Source: Thermoplasmata archaeon (GTDB lineage Archaea > Thermoplasmatota > Thermoplasmata > Thermoplasmatales > GCA-001856825). From it: a DNA stretch of 34,015 nt. Below are positions 22,919 to 31,092 of this stretch, in pieces. The notes beneath the pieces were generated by a model, which saw nothing but the letters and a program-made list of their open reading frames with translations, was not told where the DNA came from and did no database searches. How positions within the stretch are numbered: the stretch's first letter is position 1; each line of letters starts with the position of its first letter. The stretch covers positions 1-34,015 of the forward strand of contig JAKBNO010000022.1 of the NCBI GenBank assembly GCA_021831005.1. The letters are read 5' to 3'. The position numbers and the translations under genes were made by a program.

Positions 22919-23692
22919 TCACTTCCCATTGATAAAGTCTGTGGAATTCGTAATCTCCCTTGCTCCGGTATCGATTCCAGTCAGCCAGTAGAAGTCTTGA
23001 AACATTCTTGATTTCATTTCGCGGATATGCCTGGATTCGTAGTGCCTGAACTCGAAGTCAGTGCTGGTTCGGTAAAGTATAAGGTTGCTTGCATTTCCCT
23101 TGTATCTTGCCTTCTTATCTCCAGACAATAACTGTCGCCACTCCTCATCACCAATCTTACCCTCTGAACGTCTTATAATTGACTCCGCAGCAATTCTGAC
23201 AAAATTCCACGAAAATGACCTTCCTTCAAACAAGAAAACCGTATGGGATGAGCCTACCGAAAACAAAATTCTGGAAAGCACGACTTTTTTTGTAGGGTCT
23301 CTAGAAAATGATTCCAATTTTCCCTCCAGAAACTGCTTAATCACTCTTTGCAGGAGGCGTTTATTCAAACGTCTATCACAAAAATAAACATACTCTTTTT
23401 GAAGCGATTTCCTGAGGTTCACAAATTCGTCTGTTTCAAAATACCCCCTTACCATAATTCCCTTAATTGAATCGACTATCTTGCAGACCTTCAGTGGATC
23501 ACTATGCGCCACTTCTATTATCGAGGAGGCAGATCTTACGTGCGAGTCTGTCCTTGATGATCCATAGACTTTATTGACTCCGATTGGGGCAAGCGCCTTT
23601 AGTATTTCGCCCTGTACTGTTCTCAAGTTGGGCTGGACCTGGAATCCAAAGAACGAATCGTCATATGCTATCTTGAGCAGGCAGTATCTCAT
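22919..23692 (-). CDS. truA: tRNA pseudouridine synthase A
   Basis: This 257-aa protein of the TruA family converts uridines at positions 38-40 of the tRNA anticodon arm to pseudouridine. The catalytic Asp49 lies in GSSRTDSHVRSASS, a looser form of the usual GRTDxGVHA motif. LKIAYDDSFFGFQVQPN at the start and FLFEGRSFSWNFVRIAAESI in the second half match the family. ATG 23692 is chosen because GGAGGT lies 6 nt upstream; the longer frame to 23749 has no homology. It overlaps the preceding gene by 32 nt and is the last gene of the thiI-rnz-AGT/endoV-truA operon. The altered residues around the catalytic Asp are unusual, but the Arg-Thr-Asp core is kept. Confidence 0.85.
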   Translation of the reverse strand: MRYCLLKIAYDDSFFGFQVQPNLRTVQGEILKALAPIGVNKVYGSSRTDSHVRSASSIIEVAHSDPLKVCKIVDSIKGIMVRGYFETDEFVNLRKSLQKEYVYFCDRRLNKRLLQRVIKQFLEGKLESFSRDPTKKVVLSRILFSVGSSHTVFLFEGRSFSWNFVRIAAESIIRRSEGKIGDEEWRQLLSGDKKARYKGNASNLILYRTSTDFEFRHYESRHIREMKSRMFQDFYWLTGIDTGAREITNSTDFINGK

Positions 23693-24557
23693 CTTTGTAC
23701 CTCCTGGACAATCTGTCCGAATGCTTGGTCTGGGGGAAGTGTCCTTCATTCGTCAGGAATTGCACACTCGCTTCTAGATCTGCTAAATAACCCGTTGAAA
23801 CAAAATACTTCCCGACTCTCCTACCTATCTTTTTAGCTCCCAAGATTATCTCTCCCTCTCTCTCATGTCCAATCAACAGACTCTTAGCAATCCCCACAGT
23901 TTCGACATTCTTCGATACACCAACGAGTGTGGCGACACCCCTACCATCTCTATGAATTATTCCATTCCCGTCAATCACATTCACAGCTTCTTTTTTCACC
24001 AGCATTTCAAGGATCTCTCCTTCCCGAAGGTAGAGATAATTAGGAATGTAAGGAGATTTTGCTTCTCTTACCGCAACTTCATAACTGAGGCCATCCTGGA
24101 AATCAACGGCTACACCTACACCCCTTCTTCCAGAATAGGAAATGTCTAATGCAACTACTCTATCAGAAAGTTCATCTTCCTTTTCCAAGTCAATCCTGTT
24201 CGCTTCCTCCCTAAATTTCTTGAGAGGAAAATTAGATTTGAACTCGTCAAATCTGATTCTGTTGTAGTCCTCGACTCTGCCATTTGATATCCGAATGCCA
24301 TCCTTCCTGAGTCTTCTTATCTTTTCCTCTACCCCATTGGGATTAGTATAACCACCCAATTTTCCATCCGACATTATGACCCTGTAACAGGGAAGATTGT
24401 CTGGATCATCGTTCTCTGAAAGCATTTCTCCAACGGCCCTTGAAGCAATAATGTCTCCGAGCTGCAAAGCCAAATCTCCATATGTTGAAATGTATCCGTC
24501 AGGGATTTGAGCTAAAAGATCGTAGAATTCCTTGTAAATGTTGGGCTTGTCAATCAT
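23661..24557 (-). CDS. Fused O6-alkylguanine-DNA alkyltransferase domain and endonuclease V
   Basis: This 298-aa DNA repair protein joins two activities. Residues 1-100 form the C-terminal DNA-binding half of an alkyltransferase: GYISTYGDLA, Arg40 in ASRAVGEML as the nucleotide-flipping finger, and Cys57 in LPCYRVI as the alkyl acceptor, with Tyr in place of the usual His. Residues 130-275 are endonuclease V, which cuts next to deoxyinosine: Asp138 in VALDISYS, Glu179 in YLREGE, Asp196 in VIDGNGIIHRDG, TVGIAKSLLIG and FVSTGYLADLEASV. A bifunctional AGT-EndoV protein of this layout has been characterised from Ferroplasma acidarmanus (published work, from memory). The gene overlaps rnz by 8 nt and truA by 32 nt. 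The N-terminal subdomain of normal AGTs is absent. Confidence 0.9.
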   Translation of the reverse strand: MIDKPNIYKEFYDLLAQIPDGYISTYGDLALQLGDIIASRAVGEMLSENDDPDNLPCYRVIMSDGKLGGYTNPNGVEEKIRRLRKDGIRISNGRVEDYNRIRFDEFKSNFPLKKFREEANRIDLEKEDELSDRVVALDISYSGRRGVGVAVDFQDGLSYEVAVREAKSPYIPNYLYLREGEILEMLVKKEAVNVIDGNGIIHRDGRGVATLVGVSKNVETVGIAKSLLIGHEREGEIILGAKKIGRRVGKYFVSTGYLADLEASVQFLTNEGHFPQTKHSDRLSRRYKDEILPAQDSI

Positions 24558-25464
24558 TAATGTTGACTTCCAGTTCCATCAATTCTTCCGCCGCTATGAC
24601 ATTTTGGAAAACAGATTTGGCCTCATCAACGATCGGTTTGATGTCGTTATATCTTGGACTGAAGTGGACTAGAATAAGTTTGCGCGAGTTGGAGTCCTTC
24701 GCCTGGATAGCCGCATCCTTTCCCGTTGAATGACCATAAGAACTCACTTTCTCTTCATTGCTCTTTTCACCAGTTGACTCGTGAATAAGAACGGAAGAGT
24801 CTCTGAAAAGGTCAAGCAGGTTCTTGGCTCTCCTCGTGTCACCCGAATAGGATACCTTCCTTCCTTTCCTTACTCCCGCAGAGATATCCTCTAGATTGAT
24901 TGTGTTTCCATTTACCTGTGCAGAACCCTCCTTCCTGATTTTTTCCAATAAACGTCTCGGGACCTTGAGGCGTTCGATCTTTGACTCGTCCAATTTGGAG
25001 TAGTTCTTCTCTATCAATGAATAGGAGAGGGCTGGAACCGTGTGGCTTGCCTCAGCATAAGCTACCGAGTAGTCTCCAAAATCTACCGATGAGTTCCCTT
25101 TCAACTCTTCAATCCTTATTTCGAAATTCAGGGAATAGTATCCAATTGAAAGTAAATTTCCAAGGACTGAAGAAGCTCCAATCGGGCCATAAATTTCGAG
25201 AGGATCGGTTCTCCCGTAAAAACTCATCGTCTGGATCAACCCAGGAAGTCCTAGGAAATGGTCTCCGTGGAAATGGGTAATGAAAATCTTTCTAATCTTC
25301 ATCAGAGAGAGTGAGCTCTTCATCAGTGCAGTCTGGGCGCTCTCTCCACAGTCAAATAGAATTGCCTCATCATTGATCCTTATTCCCACGCTCAGAGTGT
25401 TCCTCTGGGGCGTAGGCCACGAACCCCCCGTTCCAAAGAAAAAGAGTCTGATGGAGGAGATCAT
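24550..25464 (-). CDS. rnz: Ribonuclease Z (tRNA 3' processing endonuclease)
   Basis: This 304-aa metallo-beta-lactamase fold nuclease cuts the 3' trailer from tRNA precursors. FFGTGGSWPTPQRN is the standard N-terminal loop. The zinc motif THFHGDH is at residues 63-69 and FLGLPGL follows. SYSGDTRRAKNLLDL carries the second metal Asp, and the late motifs are IHESTG and LILVHFSPRY. The length is that of the short tRNase Z form. ATG 25464 overlaps the thiI stop by 4 nt, and the stop overlaps the AGT-endoV gene by 8 nt, so translation is tightly coupled. Confidence 0.92.
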   Translation of the reverse strand: MISSIRLFFFGTGGSWPTPQRNTLSVGIRINDEAILFDCGESAQTALMKSSLSLMKIRKIFITHFHGDHFLGLPGLIQTMSFYGRTDPLEIYGPIGASSVLGNLLSIGYYSLNFEIRIEELKGNSSVDFGDYSVAYAEASHTVPALSYSLIEKNYSKLDESKIERLKVPRRLLEKIRKEGSAQVNGNTINLEDISAGVRKGRKVSYSGDTRRAKNLLDLFRDSSVLIHESTGEKSNEEKVSSYGHSTGKDAAIQAKDSNSRKLILVHFSPRYNDIKPIVDEAKSVFQNVIAAEELMELEVNIND

Positions 25465-26555
25465 CCAGATCTACCGAGAATCTTCAGCTCCACTTCGTGC
25501 ATTTCTACCGGGCTGCTGTGTGTCCGGGGTCTTGGTGGAAGGAAATAACAATCGCACGATGAGGTGTCAGATAAGAATATGTCAAACGCTCCTATCTTCT
25601 CCGAGAGCCTTTCTATTTCTATCTTGTCAAATCCTATAAGCGGTCTGAATATAGGTATGTTAATTTTCTCCTCAATGGTGTTCAAATTATCCAGTGTTTG
25701 ACTAGCCACTTGTCCTAAATCTTCTCCTGTTATAATCGCTTTTCCTCCAATCTCTCTCGCATAATTTTCCCCTTCCTTGTACATCTCTCTCTTGCAGAAG
25801 AGGCAGGTCCACCTTGCTTCCTTAGTCTTTCTGAGTTCCATGACAGTCTTGCCTATCATCTTCCTGTGGTCCATGATTTTGATCTCGATTGGATATGGTG
25901 AATATTGCTCAAGCAGTTCCTTGTTCCTGAAAACTTTCTCCAGTGTCCTCGAACTCTGAAAATAGTGAATGAGGTTGAGTTCCATTCCCCTCTTCAACAT
26001 CATATACGCTGCGACTGGAGAATCAATACCTGCAGAAATGAGTGCGACTCCTTTCCCCTGCGATCGTACCGGCATACCCCCAACGCCCTGAACAATTTCG
26101 TCATAGATGTACGAGAACTTGGACCCTATGTCCACCCCTATGTTCTTGTCATAGTTGAACAGGTCTACCTTAGCCTCCGGGTTGGAATCTAGTACTAACT
26201 CTCCCAGTCTCGCTGAGAAATCCTGAGAAGTCATCGGAAAGTTCTTGTCCCTCCTGTTGACGGTAATCCTGAACTTGCCATTCACTCCAATTTGTGAAAT
26301 CCTTGTTTCGATTTCCGGTATAGTGGAGTTGACTTTCTCAACGACGGAAAACGATGCAATTCCAAACACCTTTGAAAGTAAATGATCAACCCTTTCCTCG
26401 GAGTCAACAATAAGGCGAGACTCTTCTCTAATGACGTTCCCCCTGATGGAACTCTCGTTGAGTTTAGCCATTATGTTCCTTGAAAGTAACTCCTCGAAGT
26501 AATTTCGATTATCTCCTTTTGTACCTATCTCCGAGTATCTTACGAGGGTGAGCAC
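25461..26555 (-). CDS. thiI: tRNA 4-thiouridine synthase ThiI (archaeal, no rhodanese domain)
   Basis: This 364-aa enzyme adenylates and thiolates tRNA U8; in some organisms it also serves thiazole formation. It has a short ferredoxin-like start, a THUMP RNA-binding domain (about 55-160) and a PP-loop ATPase. The PP-loop reads ISAGIDSPV at 173-181, with Ala where the usual motif has Gly. CLFCKREMY holds a Cys pair and IITGEDLGQVASQTL the acceptor-binding part. There is no C-terminal rhodanese domain; Cys residues in SSCDCYFLPPRP near the end are of note, because a sulfur carrier must be supplied in another way. GTG 26555 with TTCATAAAAG (26574-26583, minus) about 23 nt upstream suggests a leaderless start of the operon. 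Confidence 0.88.
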   Translation of the reverse strand: MLTLVRYSEIGTKGDNRNYFEELLSRNIMAKLNESSIRGNVIREESRLIVDSEERVDHLLSKVFGIASFSVVEKVNSTIPEIETRISQIGVNGKFRITVNRRDKNFPMTSQDFSARLGELVLDSNPEAKVDLFNYDKNIGVDIGSKFSYIYDEIVQGVGGMPVRSQGKGVALISAGIDSPVAAYMMLKRGMELNLIHYFQSSRTLEKVFRNKELLEQYSPYPIEIKIMDHRKMIGKTVMELRKTKEARWTCLFCKREMYKEGENYAREIGGKAIITGEDLGQVASQTLDNLNTIEEKINIPIFRPLIGFDKIEIERLSEKIGAFDIFLSDTSSCDCYFLPPRPRTHSSPVEMHEVELKILGRSG

Positions 26556-26725
26556 CAGGGTCTAAGGTATCCTCTTTTATGAACCTTTCTTAGTTCAGAA
26601 TGTATACGCGGGAATTCGATTTCAGCGTCGTGACCGATGAAGAACCCGCGATCATTCATTATTGGAATTTTAGTTCGTTGCATTCCAAATAAAAATTTAT
26701 AACAATGCAGTATATTAGTTTGAAA
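26556..26725. promoter_or_regulatory. Divergent promoters of thiI and marC
   Basis: TTCATAAAAG on the minus strand (26574-26583) serves thiI, and TTTATAAC (26696-26703) lies about 27 nt before ATG 26726 of marC. A CGCGGG (26607-26612) / CCCGCG (26645-26650) pair could form a stem with a 32-nt loop, of unknown meaning. Confidence 0.5.
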
Positions 26726-27343
26726 ATGACCAACTTAAGCGATTTCCTTCACATTGCAATAGAACTTTTCGTCGTTGTCGATCCATTTGCAGCGATGATC
26801 ATGTTCATCACTTTTGCAAAGGGGGAAGACGTGAAGGAAAGGAGGAGACTGGTAAATGATGCCACTATTTCCAGCTTCCTTATCTTGTTGTTTTTTGCCT
26901 TTGTAGGCTCCTTCATCCTTCTTTACTTCGGGATCTCCATAGCAGCTCTCGAGATCGCAGGAGGAATCCTGATTCTTTTGACCAGTATTGAAATGGTGAC
27001 TGAGGGAGATAAGCCGTCCGGGAAGAAGGGCACGAGCGAAGCGGACCCTGTTAAGAGGGACGTCGGCATAGTCCCGTTAGGCACACCACTGTTGGCAGGT
27101 CCAGGCGCAATCTCGCTTGTCATTCTCCTGATGCACGATTACAACTGGGGACTAGTCATTTTAGCGATAGTGGTTGTATCCGTGATCACTTATATTCTAT
27201 TCCTCTCAAGCTTCTTCATATACAACATAATAAAGGAGAAAGGAGCAAGGGCACTTACTAGGGTGTTCGGTATTCTTGTGGCAGGATTTGCTATCCAGTA
27301 CATCCTGACCGGGGCCTTACTCTTCTTCCACATTCACGTTTGA
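26726..27343 (+). CDS. MarC-family integral membrane protein
   Basis: This 205-aa protein of the MarC (UPF0056) family has about six membrane segments. Family motifs are visible: FVVVDPFAAMIMF near the start, the GILILLTSIEMV helix, and IVPLGTPLLAGPGAISLVI in the middle, with a short Lys/Asp-rich loop before it. Despite the name, the role of MarC proteins in drug resistance is not supported, and they are thought to be membrane transporters of unknown substrate. ATG 26726 is chosen over ATG 26705, because the TATA box at 26696-26703 is centred 27 nt before the former and only a few bases before the latter. It is transcribed alone and diverges from thiI. Confidence 0.85.
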   Translation: MTNLSDFLHIAIELFVVVDPFAAMIMFITFAKGEDVKERRRLVNDATISSFLILLFFAFVGSFILLYFGISIAALEIAGGILILLTSIEMVTEGDKPSGKKGTSEADPVKRDVGIVPLGTPLLAGPGAISLVILLMHDYNWGLVILAIVVVSVITYILFLSSFFIYNIIKEKGARALTRVFGILVAGFAIQYILTGALLFFHIHV

Positions 27344-27354
27344 CCGGTTCCAAA

Positions 27355-27364
27355 TTTATTAATA
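27355..27364 (+). promoter_or_regulatory. TATA box of the TsaC-like/map operon
   Basis: TTTATTAATA is centred about 26 nt before GTG 27386, which I therefore prefer as the start over TTG 27368. Confidence 0.5.
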
Positions 27365-27385
27365 ACGTTGAATGATTGCATTGAA

Positions 27386-27982
27386 GTGACGGTTATCAAG
27401 GCAGATATTGCAAACGTGCAGCAGATTGTCGATGGTATGGAGAGGGGGCCTGTGGTTCTGCCGACCGAGACGCTGTATGCGCTCGCTGTGCCTATATCCA
27501 GCAAGTCTGGATATGATGCCGTCTATAAACTCAAGAATGTCAAGATGCAGAGTGCAAGTCCTGTCGGATTCTATGGTTTGAGGGATATGGAGAAATACTG
27601 CTCGATGGACGAAGGTACAAAGAGAATCGCTAGGGAACTTCTTCCCGGACCTCTGACGCTGATAATAAAGTCCAAGGTAGAGGCGCACTGGGTTGTGAAC
27701 GAAAGAATAGCCGCAAGGATTTCCTCAAGTTTACTTGTAAGAGAGATCATCAGGAAGGTAGGGCCAATAACAATGGTTGGTGCAAATATCCGGGGATTCA
27801 GGTCCTCTGCAAACCTACAGGAAATAATGGGACAGTTTGGGGATAAGATAAAACTCTATGTTGACGGAGGAGAGATAAGCGGTGTTCCATCCACAATATA
27901 CGACTGCACAACCAAGAAACTGTTACGGGAGGGAACCATTACTCTCAAATCGATTAAGGAGGCCGAGAATGGATTACGATGA
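27386..27982 (+). CDS. TsaC/Sua5/YrdC-fold protein with altered signature residues
   Basis: This 198-aa protein has the YrdC fold, whose usual role is to make threonylcarbamoyl-AMP for t6A37 tRNA modification. PTETLYALA (26-34), LLPGPLTLIIKS, AARISSSLL and GVPSTIYD near the end are clear. Two normally conserved places differ: the KxR of the active-site strand reads KLKNVKMQS without the Arg, and the TSANxSG loop reads VGANIRG. It may be a divergent TsaC or a paralogue with another nucleotide-binding task. The GTG at 27386 fits the TATA box; TTG 27368 is the alternative. It overlaps the methionine aminopeptidase gene by 14 nt, so the two form an operon for translation-related functions. Confidence 0.75.
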   Translation: MTVIKADIANVQQIVDGMERGPVVLPTETLYALAVPISSKSGYDAVYKLKNVKMQSASPVGFYGLRDMEKYCSMDEGTKRIARELLPGPLTLIIKSKVEAHWVVNERIAARISSSLLVREIIRKVGPITMVGANIRGFRSSANLQEIMGQFGDKIKLYVDGGEISGVPSTIYDCTTKKLLREGTITLKSIKEAENGLR

Positions 27983-28832
27983 TTATGTCCAGTCAGGAAA
28001 AGTAGCTTCCAAGGCTCGGAAGGAAGGATACAAGATGATAGAGGAGGGTATCGAGCTCAGAGCGGTTGCAGACTACCTAGAAGAAATGATCAGGAAAGAC
28101 GGTGCAAGCATTGGCTTTCCGGTAAACCTTTCTATCAACCACGAGGCTGCACACTTCACCCCGGCCCCTGATACGGATCTAAAGTTTCAGCAGGGAGACC
28201 TTGTGAAACTGGATCTGGGCGCAGAGGTAAATGGCTGCATTGCAGATACTGCGGTCACAAAGGAGGTGTCCACAAACGACTGGACCAACCTCATAAAGGC
28301 TTCACAGGAAGCGACGGAGAATGCTATAAAAAAGGTCAAGGTCGGAGCTCTCACCTCAGAGATAGGGAGGGAAATCGAGTCAACTATCAGAAAGTACGGC
28401 TACAATCCGGTATACAACCTGACAGGACACACGCTAGAGAAGTACGTGCTTCATGCGGGCACCTCTTTTCCCAACTACGACGATGGTTCAAGAGTGCGAC
28501 TGTACCCAGGAATGACCTTCGCGATCGAGCCATTTGCGACTACCGGAAGAGGGAGGGTAAAAGGACTCGAATTTGGCAACATCATGCTTTGCTTGAAAGA
28601 AGATACAGACGAATCTATGAAGACACTCCGCAAGATATCCAGGGGACTCCCTTTCTCGATGAGAGATGCGGCTAGAAGTGTAGAAAACTACGATTTCGTC
28701 GTGAAAGAAGCCCTCAAAAAGAAGTACATATATCCGTACCCAGTACTCAAGGAGAACAAGGGCGAAATGGTTGCTCAGACTGAGCACTCCGTCTTTCTGA
28801 GGGAGGACGGTCCTATAGTAACAACTTTGTGA
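27969..28832 (+). CDS. map: Type II methionine aminopeptidase
   Basis: This 287-aa cytosolic enzyme removes the initiator methionine from new proteins. Metal ligands appear in the usual order: VKLDLGAEVNGCIADTAVT with two Asp, GHTLEKYVLHAG with His, FAIEPFATTGRG with Glu, and AQTEHSVFL with the last Glu. The insertion between the last two blocks, containing the alpha-helical FSMRDAARSVENYDF region, is the mark of type II enzymes. The archaeal form lacks the long N-terminal extension of eukaryotic MetAP2. ATG 27969 lies inside the end of the TsaC-like gene; the longer frame from 27882 is not homologous. Its 3' end overlaps the converging tmk gene by 20 nt. Confidence 0.92.
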   Translation: MDYDDYVQSGKVASKARKEGYKMIEEGIELRAVADYLEEMIRKDGASIGFPVNLSINHEAAHFTPAPDTDLKFQQGDLVKLDLGAEVNGCIADTAVTKEVSTNDWTNLIKASQEATENAIKKVKVGALTSEIGREIESTIRKYGYNPVYNLTGHTLEKYVLHAGTSFPNYDDGSRVRLYPGMTFAIEPFATTGRGRVKGLEFGNIMLCLKEDTDESMKTLRKISRGLPFSMRDAARSVENYDFVVKEALKKKYIYPYPVLKENKGEMVAQTEHSVFLREDGPIVTTL

Positions 28833-29397
28833 CTTGTTCGTCCACTTCTGCATATAGCTGGTCCAGGTTTCCATTGCTGTCAATATAAGTGAGGTTCTCC
28901 AGCTTCCCCTTCAAGCCGTAATATAAATTCTGGACACCTTCGAGGTATTCCCTCTTCTCGAACCTAGAGACTGCTCCCCTCTTAGTCACCCTTCCCAACG
29001 CAACATCAACGTCACAATACAAAATGAAAACGTGAGTGGGGAGTACGGGAAGCAACCTTGCAGTCTTCATGAAAAAATCGAAATATTGATCGACATCCTT
29101 GAACATCTTGCTCAGGTAGTACCCCTGATATGCATAGCTGGAGTATAGCGAACGATCCGAAACTACATTTCCCCGATTGCTTCCTTCCTTCAACACGGCT
29201 GCTCGGTCTGCCATGAAGAGAAAGAAATCGGTCACAGGGTCCCAATCATTTCCATTTATCAAAGACCCAATATTTCCAGACGAAGGTTCTTGCACTGTTG
29301 CAAAGCCGAACTTTTCTGCTACGTGCTTCGCAACGAACGTTTTTCCCGTACCATCTATGCCTTCAATCGCAAGATAGATGTTAGAAGAACGAGTCAA
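28813..29397 (-). CDS. tmk: Thymidylate kinase
   Basis: This 194-aa P-loop kinase phosphorylates dTMP to dTDP. The P-loop GIDGTGKT is at 14-21. QEPSSGNIG replaces the usual REPGGT loop, and DRSLYSSYAYQG is the DRY/substrate motif, followed by LPTHVFILYCDVDVALGR and the LID region RGAVSRFEKREYL. The usual Arg of REPGGT is not obvious, which may affect specificity or rate. TTG 29397 starts within the last codons of fen (17-nt overlap), just where the FEN1 PCNA-binding box is encoded. It is the last gene of the HAD-radB-fen-tmk run. Confidence 0.82.
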   Translation of the reverse strand: MTRSSNIYLAIEGIDGTGKTFVAKHVAEKFGFATVQEPSSGNIGSLINGNDWDPVTDFFLFMADRAAVLKEGSNRGNVVSDRSLYSSYAYQGYYLSKMFKDVDQYFDFFMKTARLLPVLPTHVFILYCDVDVALGRVTKRGAVSRFEKREYLEGVQNLYYGLKGKLENLTYIDSNGNLDQLYAEVDEQVTKLLL

Positions 29398-30391
29398 TGC
29401 TCCGCTGCACCCCCTGTTTCCTCGCTTCCCTCACTCTACTAAGCGCAGACGTCACTCTCTCAGCAGAGAAGTCGTGATTTGTAACAAGTATCTCCGACGC
29501 TTTCTGCTCATTCAGTTCAGGAATCCGTATATGCCCCGGATCGACCACGTTCGGATTGAGGAATATATCCCTGATCTCTTCATAGTTCTCGATCTTGATA
29601 TTTGAGATGTTTCTTAGGGAACCATTCTTCTTGATCAGTTGATATGCCTTCTTGGGGCCAATCCCCTTGATCCCATCATTGAAATCGGTGCCAATAAGAA
29701 TACCCATATCGACTAGCTGTTCCCTCGTGATGCCCAACTTCCTAAGGATCTCATCATTCACCAGGATTTCCGGTTTGACATCAACCACTCGTCCAGTTCT
29801 ACCATATCTCCGCTTTCCACTGATCGTGAGATTTCTTATGAGACGGGGAGAGCCAAATAAAAGGGAATCATAGTCCTGGGAAACGGCGGAATAGACCGAT
29901 CCTATCCTGCACAGATAAGATGCTTCCGCTTCGCCTTCCGATGGAGCGTCCACTACCGCAATACCGATTGAATTGAGCAGTTCCTTGGACTCCGCAATCA
30001 TCTCTGCTGTGAGTCTGGAGGTCCTCGAAGCAAAACTCTTCGCCTTTTCGTAATCTCCCATAGCCAAAGACATTCTATATTCCTCTTCTGCCTTTTCCTT
30101 CAGCGCAATCCTTTCCTTGATCGTCTTGTCTTTCAGAGCGGGTGGCTTTCCATCGAAGACGTAAACGGGCACCACTCCTGTCTCGAGCAAACTGATATTT
30201 CTGTAGAAGAGTCCAGAGAGATGGGAAGTAATGTTCCCCTGTTTGTCCTTGAGGGGGCTACCATCGTATTCCCGTATGTTGCTGAGGAACTGGTAAATGA
30301 CGTTGAATGCATCCACAGCCAGCATTCTCCCCTTGAGAGTCTTGAGCTCGACTTCACTGGTCTCAAGCAAAGCAGAAATATCTACGCCCAT
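29381..30391 (-). CDS. fen: Flap endonuclease 1
   Basis: This 336-aa structure-specific nuclease removes 5' flaps during Okazaki-fragment maturation and repair. MGVDISALL at the start, VDAFNVIYQFLS with the first metal Asp, VYVFDGKPP, APSEGEAEASYLCRIG with the Glu/Asp cluster and AVSQDYDSLLFG are all in place. DFNDGIKGIGPKKAYQLI forms the helix-hairpin-helix. The last eight residues QRSIDSFF form a canonical PIP box for binding PCNA. The start is fixed by the MGV N-terminus that is processed and enters the active site. The gene follows radB after 33 bp, with CTTTTTTA about 27 nt upstream as a possible internal promoter and an unusual ATTATATAAATAGG right before the ATG. Confidence 0.95.
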   Translation of the reverse strand: MGVDISALLETSEVELKTLKGRMLAVDAFNVIYQFLSNIREYDGSPLKDKQGNITSHLSGLFYRNISLLETGVVPVYVFDGKPPALKDKTIKERIALKEKAEEEYRMSLAMGDYEKAKSFASRTSRLTAEMIAESKELLNSIGIAVVDAPSEGEAEASYLCRIGSVYSAVSQDYDSLLFGSPRLIRNLTISGKRRYGRTGRVVDVKPEILVNDEILRKLGITREQLVDMGILIGTDFNDGIKGIGPKKAYQLIKKNGSLRNISNIKIENYEEIRDIFLNPNVVDPGHIRIPELNEQKASEILVTNHDFSAERVTSALSRVREARKQGVQRSIDSFF

Positions 30392-30423
30392 CCTATTTAT
30401 ATAATGAAATCCGGCTAAAAAAG

Positions 30424-31092
30424 CTATTCGATGCCTTTTTCAGTGATTACGAAAGGACATTTCACTTCTTCTGGGAGACTTCTGTGCTTAACGATTGTCA
30501 ACTCCCTCCTCCCCCTTCCCACTTTCCGGATCATGAATATCGCTTTTGCAATGTGAGACAACGCACTTCCTCCTACCGGTTGAACTTCACTGGTCGATGT
30601 GTCCATGTAGACCTGATTTACCAGAATAACTGGAATATCTTTAGAGAGGGCTATGTTGTTGAGCATCTCTATCTGTGTTATTAGGGTGTTAGAAGTTTTC
30701 TTTCTAAGCTCAGCCCTTATTTCCCTTTCTGCTCTGTAATGGACCGTTATCGTATCAAAAACCAGGAGCACGACATCATTCATGGACTGTATCAGATTGA
30801 GGATCTTGGGTACAGATTCCAATTGTTCTTCATAACTCCTTATCCTGAAGAACTTGAGATTTGATAGTGCTGACTCGTTTGTTGAAATCTGTGAAATCCG
30901 TTCGGTCGAAACTCCTTCAGTATCGATGAAAATTACTTTTCCGACTTCAGCAGACTTGATAGCTGCGAAAAGGACGAGGTTTGTTTTCCCTGATCCAGGT
31001 TCTCCGTATATCTCAGTGATTATTCCCTTCTCAAAGCCTCCATCGATGCAATCGTCCAAGCGAGCCAATCCGGTTGAGATTCTTTCAGTCAT
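30424..31092 (-). CDS. radB: RadB, archaeal RecA-family recombination mediator
   Basis: This 222-aa protein is a RecA/RadA-type ATPase core without the N-terminal DNA-binding domain of RadA, as expected for RadB. Walker A GEPGSGKT is at about 30-37 and the Walker B strand is VVLLVFDTITV. The L2 region is short (MDTSTSEVQPVGG), followed by SHIAKAIFMIRK and ELTIVKHRSLPE. RadB assists RadA in homologous recombination in euryarchaea. ATG 31092 overlaps the HAD gene stop by 4 nt (ATGA), so the two are co-translated, and fen and tmk follow. Placement with FEN1 and thymidylate kinase makes this a DNA metabolism operon. Confidence 0.9.
   Translation of the reverse strand: MTERISTGLARLDDCIDGGFEKGIITEIYGEPGSGKTNLVLFAAIKSAEVGKVIFIDTEGVSTERISQISTNESALSNLKFFRIRSYEEQLESVPKILNLIQSMNDVVLLVFDTITVHYRAEREIRAELRKKTSNTLITQIEMLNNIALSKDIPVILVNQVYMDTSTSEVQPVGGSALSHIAKAIFMIRKVGRGRRELTIVKHRSLPEEVKCPFVITEKGIE

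Noticed and set aside
26590..26700. Possible C/D-box small RNA or structured RNA between thiI and marC
   Set aside because: ATGAATGA and two CTGA boxes can be picked out on the minus strand, and a CGCGGG/CCCGCG pair exists, but box spacing is poor and a C' box is missing.
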